NCBI GenBank assembly: GCA_023014485.1 | Contig: JAJOZX010003320.1 | Span: 97,501 to 161,500, forward strand | Reading direction: 5' to 3' | Length of the DNA: 64,000 bases | Origin: Bathynomus jamesi | Taxonomy: Eukaryota; Arthropoda; Malacostraca; Isopoda; Cirolanidae | In this document: in pieces, positions 42,087 through 52,224 of the stretch | Numbering within the stretch: position 1 is the stretch's first letter | How the letters are laid out: each line of letters opens with the position of its first letter | Translations under genes and position numbers: made by a program | Notes under the pieces: model-generated | Told to the model about the DNA's origin: nothing | Seen by the model: only the letters and a program-made list of their open reading frames with translations | Databases searched by the model: none

Positions 42087-42479
42087 TCATTCTGTGTGAT
42101 TTGTAGATGCGTACGAAGAAGGGTCTTGGGATGTTGCGGTTGACCTGGAATGTTGGGGACTTTCAGAACTTTGTTCAACTGGTTCTTCTGATAATGAGTT
42201 TGCTAATGATGAAGCCGCATCCTCAGAGCTGCGCGTGGCATTCAATCTTGATTGTTTAGCATCCATACCCGACGTGGAAGAGTTTTGGTCTTCCTCAGGC
42301 CTAGGTATTTTATTACGTGTGGAAGTGTATGTGTCTTGTTTTTGGTTGGGTCCTTCAGTGGGTCCTCCAGTAGCAGAGTCAGGAGGTTCCTGGTTAATAT
42401 TTTGACTCCACTTTTCAGCACATGAGCATCATGTCGGTAATACGTCTCGAGGTCTTTTAAAGGTGCTATCATTCTCCAT
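42087..42479 (-). pseudogene. Candidate exon or gene remnant, Ser/Thr/Pro-rich
   Basis: On the minus strand an acceptor-like TTTTCTCTTCTTTCCAG precedes ATGGAGAATGATAGC, which opens a 130-codon frame ending TGA at 42087. It is broken only by a TGA at codon 17. After the start block 'MENDSTFKRPRDVLPT' comes 'CSCAEKWSQNINQEPP', then a polar low-complexity tail ('SSEDAASSLANSLSEEPVEQ'). I know no matching family. It could be the last exon of a transposon accessory protein or a host gene remnant. Confidence 0.35.
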
Positions 42480-42639
42480 CCTGGAAAGAAGAGAAAATTA
42501 TCGAATACAAGTAATGACTTAAAAAATATCTATATTTGGTAAAAACAGTGCTTAAGAGCGTGCCATACAAAAGATGGATTCTCTAGAAAAAAATCATGTT
42601 TACAAGACCATCAACGTGTATTATAACTGGACCTACAGG

Positions 42640-43830
42640 GTGTAATAAAACAGTGTTTATGCTTAGAGCTACTGGTGGCAAAGTCATGTTATTTTCAAAT
42701 TCTGTACATAATTTTATACGTTGTTTTTCTAATACAGTATTTTGAACAAATACATTCTGACGAGAGAAGAATTTTTATCAAGAAACACTTCAAAAGCTTC
42801 TTTAGGAGTTTAAAGAAGATAAGAAACCTGTGGTATTAACCATAGGTATTAAGCATAGTATTGGTGTTGATGAAACATTTAAGGGTGAAGATGAATCCCT
42901 GATAAGTGGTAAGGACTCAGTACATTTAAAACCTTGTTCACTTTGAACGCTCTCTGTTACGATGAAGAGTGAAGGCCTGAGCCCAGCCCAGAAAGCCGCT
43001 TTTGCGACGAAGAAATAGTCAAACGTTTGAAATTGGCATTAAATCACAAAAAATTGTCGCTCCAAGACTGGCAAAAGCGGCTTTCTAGTAGCAACCCGAC
43101 CCATTAAACCAACCTCCCTCAGACATCTATTCGATGTTGAAGTAGAAATGCTGCCGTTGCGTAGCGCATCCATTTCAGCAGCTATTCGAACGCTAATATT
43201 CTTTCTGTTGCATTTGCTCAAAAATCATGTATTTGTCTTCTTTTTCCGAGGTCTTCCTTTTTCGCCGTCGGGTTACTTTGTTCATTACACTCCCATTTTG
43301 CGAATGACGAGAGAGGGTTTTGCTCACCCAAGAGAATGAAACTCCCACTTTATTGGCTATTTGTCTCTGTAGTTCTTCATCAAGAAGGTATTAATTAATC
43401 TTGAGTCTATTTTCGTATGATATTTCCTTTGCAAGAGCCATTATACAGAGATATCCGTCAGAGAAGGGCACAATGTTACCAAAAAGTGTTCAGGTGCAGG
43501 TTTCACGAGTCAAATTACATTTTTCAAGGAAAATGGGATAAAATGTGTAAATACAAATAACAGAAAAACATTGTAACCAATAATATCACTATTTCTGTGA
43601 AAATAAACAATTATTTTAATCAAAATGTGATATCACCATTAAATACAACTTCCTTCAATATTGATTAATTGCTCGTAAGTCTTCATGTAACAAAACACAT
43701 TTGAAAGATGCTTAATTGGACAGACATATCATTTTACTTTCTGTAACGTATGAAAAGAATTAAAAGAATTCTATTATTATTACATAATCAGCATTTTAAA
43801 GTGTTTCCATAATTTTGAACGCCAGTGTGA
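42640..43830 (-). pseudogene. Tc1-like element relic, N-terminal part
   Basis: On the minus strand the right end reads CACTGGCGTTCAAAATTATG, typical of Tc1-like termini. 'MALAKEISYENRLKI' starts at about 43441, 'QRQIANKVGVSFSWVSKTLS' is the first helix-turn-helix, and 'IAAEMDALRNGSIS' with 'RCLREVGLMGRVATRKPLLP' (43221-43050) is the second. The sequence then degenerates, and no catalytic Asp blocks are seen before 42640, where 'CAGGGTGTAATAAAAC' may be the other end or another element. Confidence 0.65.

Positions 43831-43834
<4 letters not shown>

Positions 43835-43865
<31 letters not shown>
43835..43865. repeat. (TA)n array
   Basis: TA dinucleotides at the outer end of the Tc1-like relic, running into ATATT repeats. 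Confidence 0.9.
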
Positions 43866-43867
<2 letters not shown>

Positions 43868-44182
43868 TATATTATTTCCTTCAAGTTTAGCGACGTCCCA
43901 TTAGTACAAAGGGTTTAATTAATCCCATACAATGAAATAGAAAAGATGGATGGCTGTCGTACTTTGTATATTCATTATTAGATGTCAGGCATAGATAAGT
44001 TCCAAAGAAGGGAGGACACTATTAATCCTCTCAGTTACGCCTTAAAAAGGAAATAAACGAAAGACCCCGCCTTATAGAAGTAGAGCCGTGCTTTAGTAAC
44101 ACAAAGTGTTTAGATTCCTAGTATGAGACATTCCCCCTCCGGCCTTCACTCAGGAGTTCCTTCCAAACAGAAGTAATTTAAG
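43866..44182 (+). repeat. Dispersed repeat, first copy
   Basis: About 310 bp from 'ATTATTTCCTTCAAGTTTAG' to 'CCTTCCAAACAGAAGT' recurs in the same orientation at 48311-48620 with scattered differences. It is probably part of an LTR or other retroelement. No protein motif is seen. Confidence 0.7.
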
Positions 44183-44404
44183 TGTAACTCGGTACATCCA
44201 GAGCAATTCAATGGTAAACCAGTGTTAAATATAATAAAGTGAATATTAATCTTAGTTATTAACGGTTGAATTCCGAGATAGAATGAACATCAAAAGATTA
44301 TATCGGTCATCCAATATTTTTTCGTTTCGTGTAGAGGAATTTAGAAAAATTTAGTTTGTGTATTCCTTTTCTTTCTAAAAAAATCTTTCCTATATATCTA
44401 TAAA
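44183..44404. other. Short AT-rich interval
   Basis: No feature seen between the dispersed repeat and the mariner end. Confidence 0.5.
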
Positions 44405-44406
44405 TA

Positions 44407-45788
44407 CGAGGGCCACTTAATATATTCTGCTCCACTTTTTTTTTCTTTCCAAGTTTCCTTGTAAGTTCCAGAAATTTTTTACACAAGTAGATACATACCT
44501 TTTTACAAGTTTTTATTTTTCCTCATAGTCTCCATCACTTTTTACGGCTTTCCTCCACTTCGAAACAAGGGTCTTTATTCTTTGTTGGTAAAAGTCCGCT
44601 GAGTTCCGTTGGAGCCACCTCTTAACATCCTCAACAACCTCATCGTCACTCTGAAACTTTCTTCCACGAATAGCATCCTTCATTGGCCCAAACAAATGGA
44701 AGTCTGAAGGTGCCAGATCTGGACTGTATGGAGGGTGGGGTAACACAGTCAAGCACACTTTTGTGATGGCCTCTCTTGTTTGCAAACTGTTGTGTGGTCT
44801 TGAGTTATCGTGCAAAAGAAGGACGTCTTCCAGTTTTCTCTCCGGTCGAACTCGCTTTATACGTCTCTGGAGTCTCTGTGGGGTAGCAATATATGCCTCT
44901 GAGTTGATTGTTTGTCCTTTCTTCATAATGTCCACCAGAATCACCCCTTCATGTCACAGAAGATGGTGGCCATAACGTTTCCTGCAGAGGGAGCCATTTT
45001 GAACTTTTTTTTGCGTGGGGAGTCTGCATGATGCCACTCCGTAGATTGGTGTTTTGTTTCAGGTTCAAAGTGGTGTACCGGTCTCATCCCGTCACAATTC
45101 GTGAAAGGAAGTCATCCCCTTCTGTCTCGTATCGAACCAACGACTCAGAGGCAATTTCTTTTCTTTGGGCTTTGTGATCTTCAGTCAGTTTACGAGGAAC
45201 AAACCTTGACCACACTTTTTTGAGTATCCCAGTTGCCGAATTATCGTATTCACACTTCCTTCACTAATTCCTAGTTCCAGTGATAGCTTCTTGTATGTGA
45301 CGCGCCGATTTGATCGAATGATGGTCTTACCACGTTGCACAGTGTGAGATGTCACAGCCGATGCCGGGAGACCGCTGCGTGGCTCGTGGCTCATCATCGA
45401 GGCTGGCTCTCCCTCTCTTCGATGATATCTCACGTTTAGACCAGCGTCCAACTGTGCTTCGATCAACAACAACCTCTCCGTAAACGTTTTGTAGACGTTT
45501 GTGGATATTTCCAACTGTTTCCTTCTCAGCGGTTAAGAACTCGATAGCAGCTCTCTCTTTACGACGCACACCACTGTCAGACGCCATTTTCGAGACTGCG
45601 TTAACTATCGGTTTTATACAACGGCGTTTGAAAGTGGTTTTATACAAGGAGGGGAGGTTCAAACTGAAAAAAATCCGGTTATGTGAAGCGCAAAAAGTTC
45701 AAACTTACGGCCCAAAAACATTTCAGCCCCATGGCCTATTATTTAGCTAAGAAAAAAGGGTGGGGCAAAATATATTGAGTGCCCCTAG
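44407..45788 (-). mobile_element. mariner element (DD34D), full length, degenerate gene
   Basis: The ends CGAGGGCCACTTAATATATT and, reverse complemented, CTAGGGGCACTCAATATATT are inverted and flanked by TA. Length 1382 bp fits the family. The plus-strand fragment at 33297-34156 belongs to the same family. Confidence 0.92.
44513..45592 (-). pseudogene. mariner transposase, DD34D, frameshifted
   Basis: The start is probably the ATG near 45586 ('MASDSGVRRKERAAIEFLTA'). The DNA-binding part continues with 'STVGRWSKREI', 'SGLPASAVTSHTVQRG' and 'LSLELGISEGSVNTIIRQ' in two overlapping frames. 'MRPVHHFEPETKHQS' marks the region of the first Asp, which is changed. The last frame, 44944-44513, holds 'LLHDNSRPHNS' and 'YSPDLAPSDFHLFGPMKD', whose Asp residues are 34 residues apart. 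At least three frameshifts and a stop separate these parts. The C-terminus is complete at 44513. Confidence 0.88.
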
Positions 45789-45790
45789 TA

Positions 45791-46540
45791 CTTTTATAAT
45801 TTTAATTATAATCAAATTAAGAAGTCGCCTGATAAAGCCCATTGTCTATATACAAAGTCCAAAGGAGTGACTAAGATCCCATTTCCGCTACAAGCAGAGA
45901 GAAAACAATTGAAATTACTTAATTATAAAGTTCATCTATAAACTATATATCGATTTACTCTTAATAAAGGAGGTGTATAACCTAACTTATCCACCTGCTA
46001 AATTTTGATAAGGCACGTCTAAAGGTAAGACAAATTAATAAAATAATAAACATAATCTGGCGAATCAGTATATTAAATATGTAATGTAGTGCGTTCATTC
46101 AGACCCTTTCATGTAATAAACTTTAGTTATCCCTTTAATTAATTATTGAATTATGAGGATTTTCGTTTTCAATTGAAGATAGAACCGGTTTTTCACGATA
46201 GGACTAGTTCCCTTGAGGGAATACATACGAGATTCGCCTACAACATTTAAAATTTTATTGAAGTTTGGCAGAGAGCAGCATTTTTTGAATGGATTTGTAT
46301 TTCGCCCAGATTCTAAGAATTTACGTTGTGCAGAAGTTTTCTTTCTCCTTCTTTGGAATAAATATATATCGTGTGTTCTAATTGTGAGTTTCTTGTCCTC
46401 CTATTCTTTACTTTGTTTATGATTTTGTAACATACGTTATTTTAAGATAGTTTACCCTGCAATTCCATTTTCTATGAGTCGATAAATCCTACATGCTATT
46501 TCTATTATACTTTTAATTTGGATTATTATACTTTTAAATT
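45791..46540. other. AT-rich stretch without a recognisable gene
   Basis: A 69-codon frame at 46213-46422 has no recognisable feature. Nothing else is supported. Confidence 0.5.
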
Positions 46541-47378
46541 CAGGGCTGTGGAGTCGGTGATAAAATTTGCCGACTCCGACTCCGACTCCGACTCCAAAAA
46601 TTTTAACATTCCGACTCCAGAAATCTGACTTGTATAATTACGACTCCGACTCCGACTCCGATGGAATGTTAAGGCCAAATTGATTATGAATCTCCATTGG
46701 CCTAATAAAGCAATCGTAAACAAGGCATTTAGTCACCACCACATGACTCATCAGTTACTTAGTGGCTATAACTATGCCTTAATGGCTTTTTTCTCTTTAT
46801 TCAAAAATTACAATAAATCCCAAAATACAAACTGATTGAAGCTTAAACAAAATAAGATTATTATTGGTTTAGCAAATTAATAAGATGTTTTTGTATTATT
46901 ATAAACATCCGTAATACGTAATATTTTCCATCAGCAATGAGTGAAAAATATTCAAAAACAGCAAATTTATACTTTTGATGTGACATTACGTTGTTATCAT
47001 TACTTATCAAATTGAAATCTAAAAATCTGAAAAAGATTTAGGGTTGCTAGTACAAAATTTTTAAATTTTCTTTTATTAATTATGTTAATTAATTAATTAT
47101 AATCCTTATTAATTATAAGCAACTATATTTATATATTATTTATATTTATATATTTATATATTATATATTATATATTATTTATATATTATATTATATATTA
47201 AAACATTAGGTTAAATCTATTTTATTCATAAAATTGAGCTAGGCCTAGGCCTAGGCTGCTATGGTTATAGTTGAAGGATTTACTCCGACTCCGACTCCAT
47301 CCAACTATGCACCTCCGACTCCACTCAAAATTGACCGACTCCACGACTCCGACTCCTGACTCCGACTCCACAGCCCTG
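46541..47378. mobile_element. hAT-like non-autonomous element with GACTCC hexamer arrays
   Basis: Begins CAGGGCTGTGGAGTCGG and ends CCGACTCCACAGCCCTG, a perfect 17-bp inverted repeat. Flanks read CTTTTAAATT and CTTTTAATTT, a probable target duplication with one mismatch. Both ends carry runs of the hexamer CCGACT (46570-46600, 46640-46662 and 47280-47370). The interior is TA-rich with no gene. The CAGGG end and flank length fit a hAT-type MITE. Confidence 0.8.
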
Positions 47379-48304
47379 CTTTTAATTTAGATACAGTATA
47401 AAGGCTTGAAGGATAAATAAGCGAATAAACATGTTAAAATTTTCAAAAAACAACCCTAGATAAATTAAAGAAAATTGGTGTGTACTAATATAATAAATTC
47501 AGCACATAACGTACTTCCCTCAAGCCTGAGAGAATTCTATTCTGTAAAACAGGAATCATTTACATAATCAAACGGACATCATGTTTCCCATAAAATGCAC
47601 GTGAGTCACTAAACTAAAGTTTCTATCAAACAACTCTCTTAAGAGCTTTTTTATATAATTCGTTATTACTTTTATTCAACTCTTGTCTGAGCCATCACCA
47701 ACTATGTAAGTAATTAGACTTCCAAAGGAAAGCAGGCCCTCAGTAAGGGAAATAGAATAGTTACCTCTTAAAGGACAAAAGAAAGCATTTAATAAAACAT
47801 TTACGTTAACAGTAGTGCGATCACAAAAAATATAACTGATTTATTAATTTGAAAGGGGAAATAAAAACACCTCACTGAACTTAGTAAAACTAGTAATTGT
47901 TTCTCCTTCTTGATAATTTTGGGTTTAAACTCCAGTAAAATATGATACAGGAAATTAAATAATTAAATTAGCTTCCCCGCAAATTTATTTTGTAATACCT
48001 TCCATTTGCAATTTGGATCTCTTCAAGAGGTTTACAATCAAGAAAACATAAGAACTATGCTAATCTCATAACGAGAACTCACTAAGTTATCGTAAAGGCC
48101 TAACTAAAAGGAACTTCGCATAAAATCTCATTAACTCTAAAATAATTTTGACGAGAACATCACCGCAATACCTAGAATTTTGGAGTTTTTACTCCTAAGA
48201 AACGTTTAAATAAATAAGCGAAAATGATTTATGTTACCAATCTACAATTAACCAATGTACTGTAGAGATATCTGTCAATTAGCCGTCTCTCTTTAAAAAA
48301 AGGT
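47379..48304. other. AT-rich stretch without a recognisable gene
   Basis: No open frame of note, no terminal repeats and no RNA feature are seen. Confidence 0.5.
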
Positions 48305-49160
48305 TCTGTTATATTATTTCCTTCAAGTTTAGCGACGCCCCATTAGTACAAAAGCGTTTAATTAATCCCATACAATGAAATAGAAAAAATGGATGGCTGT
48401 CGTACTTTGCATATTTATTATTAGATGTCGGGCATAGATAAATTGGAAAGAAGGGAGGACACTATTAATCCTCTCAGTTACACCTTAAAAAAGGAAATAA
48501 ACGAAAGACCCCGCCTTATAGAAGTAGAGCTGTGCCTTAGTAAGACAAAGGATTTAGATTTCGAGTATGAGATAATCCCCCTCCGACCTTCACTCGGGAC
48601 TTCCTTCCAAACAGAAGTCAGACACAAGTGACGTAAAACACTCGCGCTGGTGACGCAGCTGGACTTCCGTTCCTTCTAATATATAAGAAGGGGCTCAGTG
48701 CCCTTAAGGCAGACTCCAACTAGACTTCAGCAGATTCTAACTGAACTTCGACAGTAAAGGTCGATACACGGCGGTTATTCACAGGTCTCTGGATTGTGGC
48801 TGGAAGGCCAGATCTGTATAACGTTGTAAAGTTGAATTACAGTAGATTAACGGTATTTGAAATGTTTTATGATAAGATAGCCGGTAGTAAGATAAGTCCG
48901 TGTCTATCGACTCTGAGATATTTAGTAAAAAAACCTAGAATTAAGAAACTTCCTGAATCTATTAAGTCGATACCATATCGACCTAGTTCTTACTTAAATT
49001 AATTCAATTATTTACTGCATACGCCTTTCAAGTAAAGTAACTTTCTGCTGACGATTTTCCTTGTCTCCTACGATCCCTTAAACAGCGCACTCTATTTAAT
49101 ACGACTGGAGAAGTAATACATCGAGACTTCTTCTTCGGGTCATCACCATCGAGAGTACAA
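48305..49160 (+). repeat. Dispersed repeat, second copy, possible LTR
   Basis: 48311-48620 repeats 43866-44182. The sequence continues with a TATA-like TAATATATAAGAAGG (about 48678) followed by a transcribed-looking GC-richer leader, and small open frames at 48425-48631 and 48796-49002. The TATA box inside a repeated unit suggests an LTR promoter, but I find no second complete copy, primer-binding site or Gag/Pol. Confidence 0.35.
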
Positions 49161-49161
49161 A

Positions 49162-49278
49162 CTTATATATATATATATAATATTTTATATTTATATATAT
49201 TTTAATATATATATATTTATATATATATATTTTATATATATATATATATAATATATATATATATATTTATATATTTTA

Positions 49279-49313
<35 letters not shown>

Positions 49314-49349
49314 ATATATCATATATTTATATATATACCTATATATATT

Positions 49350-49384
<35 letters not shown>

Positions 49385-49412
49385 TTATATATATTTATTT
49401 ATATATATTATA

Positions 49413-49457
<45 letters not shown>

Positions 49458-49640
49458 ATATATTATTTATATATAGATATATATTTATATATATATATTT
49501 ATATATATATATATATTTATATATATTATATATATATATATATTTTATATATATATATATTTATATATTATATATATATATATATATTTATATATATACA
49601 TATTTATATATATTTATATATATATATATTTATAATAATG
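49162..49640. repeat. Long TA-rich array
   Basis: Almost pure TA/TTTATA units over about 480 bp. Confidence 0.97.
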
Positions 49641-49644
49641 TTAT

Positions 49645-51470
49645 AATGTTTCAGACCAACAAAGACCCTAGGATCCACTCATGGCTGGTCTACCTAACTG
49701 TGTTCGTAATTGTGTATATCCTCCGTGGTGGCGGAGGGGACCTACAATTTTACGTGGGTTCCGAACCACAAGAACATAAGAAATTTATGTACCAACTTCC
49801 TGTACACTGTGAACATTGGCAACGACCAATTTAGCAAAACTAATTAATTATCGATTTAAAAACTAAAGATAGAATCTCTGGATCCAGAGGATCACGTCAT
49901 AATAGACTACTATCCACAAATATGTTACACTCTATATCTATTTATAACCGACATGCAAATATATCAGATCCAGAGAATCCAGTCAATTCATTACGGTATC
50001 CATCAATACTAGTACCTTGTCACGAAAAATAAGTCACGGTCCATATCGATTGTGGACCAAGTCAAAATTTACAACCATATACATTACAATATATACACTT
50101 AGGAGGAAAAGTGTAGGTGTGCTGTAAAGACTGTACGGTAATGTAGAAATGTGTGTGCACCCATCTTGGGTCTCCCATTAAAGGTGTGTGGGGCAAGTGA
50201 AGATCATGAGTTTCTCAATACCTCAAGTACTATGGGGGGCACCGCTCAGCAGAGGAATCTCTTTAAATGGGGTGTGTAAGGACAGAGCGTACCCCCTAAA
50301 CCAAGACGCTGCCTCCCTATATCCCACAACACTTGTGTTGAGCTGTGGGATCTATCCCCACAAAGCCTTAATTTTACTACCTTAAACTATACCCAATCTA
50401 TCAACATATGCGTCTAATCGACTTTTAAACATGTTTATAGACGTGCTACTAATTACTTCTACCGGCAAACTATTCCAGCTATTTACTTTCTATGCGTAAA
50501 AAAGTTTTCGCAACTGCTGTCTCGAACCTTCTACTTGTCAACTTACACCCGTTATTTCTAGTCCTATTATATAAAAAATTTCGAAAAAGCTATCTCTATC
50601 TACGTTATCGAACCCATTCATAATTTTGAAAACCTGGATTAGATCACCCCTTAACCTCCTAGTCTCGAGTGTTGTCAATTTTAACTCCTTAAGCCTATCT
50701 TCGTACGACTTTGACCTAGCGACGGAATCATCTTAGTTGCTCGTCTTTGAACTCTTTCGATTTTGTCTATATCTTTGCGCATATGCGGATTCCAAAATTG
50801 GACCGCGTACTCCAAATGGGGTCTAACTAATGATTTATAAAGTGGAACTATAATATCGCGCGATTTGTACACAAAATTTCGAGCTATAAAACCTAACACT
50901 TTGTTCGCCTTATTGACCGCTGCTGTACTTTGTTTCGCTACTTTTAAATCACTAGTGACTATAACTCCTAAATCTTTTTCCTGCTCTACGCTTGTTAAAT
51001 CTTTCCCTGACATAATGTACGCTAAATTACCGTTACGCGAACCTATATGTAAAATTTTGCACTTATCCACGTTAAATCTCATTTGCCATGTGACTGACAA
51101 ATCAACGATTTTATTCAGATCGTCCTGAATTTTACCTCTATCTTCGTCATTAATCGCCCTACCACAAAGCTTCGTGTCATCCGCAAACTTTGAAACTGTA
51201 CTGACTAAGCCGACATCTAAATCGTTAATATATATAAGAAAAAGCAAGGGGCCCAATACAGAACCCTGAGGAACGCCACTCGCTACATTAGCCCAACATG
51301 ACTCCGCTCCATCAACGACCACCCTCTGTTTCCTGCCTCGCAACCACTCTTCTAGCCAATTTATTACTACACCCCTGATTCCATGAGCCTTAGTTTTTTC
51401 AATGAGTCTTTGTGCGGCACGGTGTCAAACGCTTTTTGAAAATCTAAATACACTACATCAACCGCCGATG
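49645..51470 (-). mobile_element. CR1-like LINE, 5'-truncated, minus strand
   Basis: The 3' end near 49658 carries 'AACAAAGACCCTAGGATCCA', matching the 3' ends at 9485 and 19015 and so defining a shared LINE family. The ORF2 3' half lies at 50395-51470, and the 3' UTR at 49645-50390. The 5' side stops in a TA array at 51470 in the middle of RT. Confidence 0.85.
50395..51465 (-). pseudogene. LINE reverse transcriptase, C-terminal half
   Basis: The main frame 51343-50681 reads 'SGVPQGSVLGPLLFLIYIND', 'KFADDTKLCGRAINDEDR' (catalytic FADD near 51180), 'WQMRFNVDKCKILHIGS', 'NKVLGFIARNFVYKSRDIIV' and 'RPHLEYAVQFWNPHMRKDID'. A frame change near 50720 is followed by 'LKLTTLETRRLRGDLIQVFK'-like and C-terminal blocks to about 50395. 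'[14 protein letters not shown]' lies upstream near 51450. Closely related to ORF2 at 15684-18485. Not functional because it is truncated and frameshifted. Confidence 0.88.
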
Positions 51471-51523
<53 letters not shown>

Positions 51524-51526
51524 ATT

Positions 51527-51557
<31 letters not shown>

Positions 51558-51969
51558 TTATATATATATATTTATATATTTATATAAATATATTTATATA
51601 AATATATTTATATAAATATATATATATAAATATATATATATATTTATATTTATATAAATATATATTTATATTTATATAAATATATATTATATTTATATAA
51701 ATATATACTTATATTTATATAAAATATATTTATATTTATATAAATATATTTATATTTATATAAATATATATATTTATAAATATATTTATATTTATATAAA
51801 TATATATTTATATTTATATAAATATATATTTATTTAATAAATATATATTTATTATATAAATATATATTTATATATTTATATAAATATATATTTATATTTA
51901 TATAAATATATATTATATATTTATATATTTATTTATATATGTATATATTATTTATATTTATATATATAT

Positions 51970-52000
<31 letters not shown>

Positions 52001-52224
52001 ATTATATATATATATATTATATATATATATTATATAATATATTATATTTATTTATTTATATATATATATATTTATTTATATATTTATATATTTATTAATT
52101 ATATATATATATTTAATTTATTATCTATATATATATTTATTATTTATATATATATATATTTATTTATTTATATATATATATATATATTTATTTATTTATA
52201 TATAATATATATATATATATATAT
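51471..52224. repeat. Long TA-rich array with TATATTTATATAAATA units
   Basis: About 750 bp of TA repeats. Between 51590 and 51910 it becomes a higher-order repeat of ATATATTTATATTTATATAA-like units of about 30 bp. The Penelope-like element begins at its right edge. Confidence 0.95.

Noticed and set aside
46541..47378. Regular hexamer repeats as a CRISPR-like array
   Set aside because: The units are contiguous without spacers, lie inside an inverted-repeat element and the context is eukaryotic.
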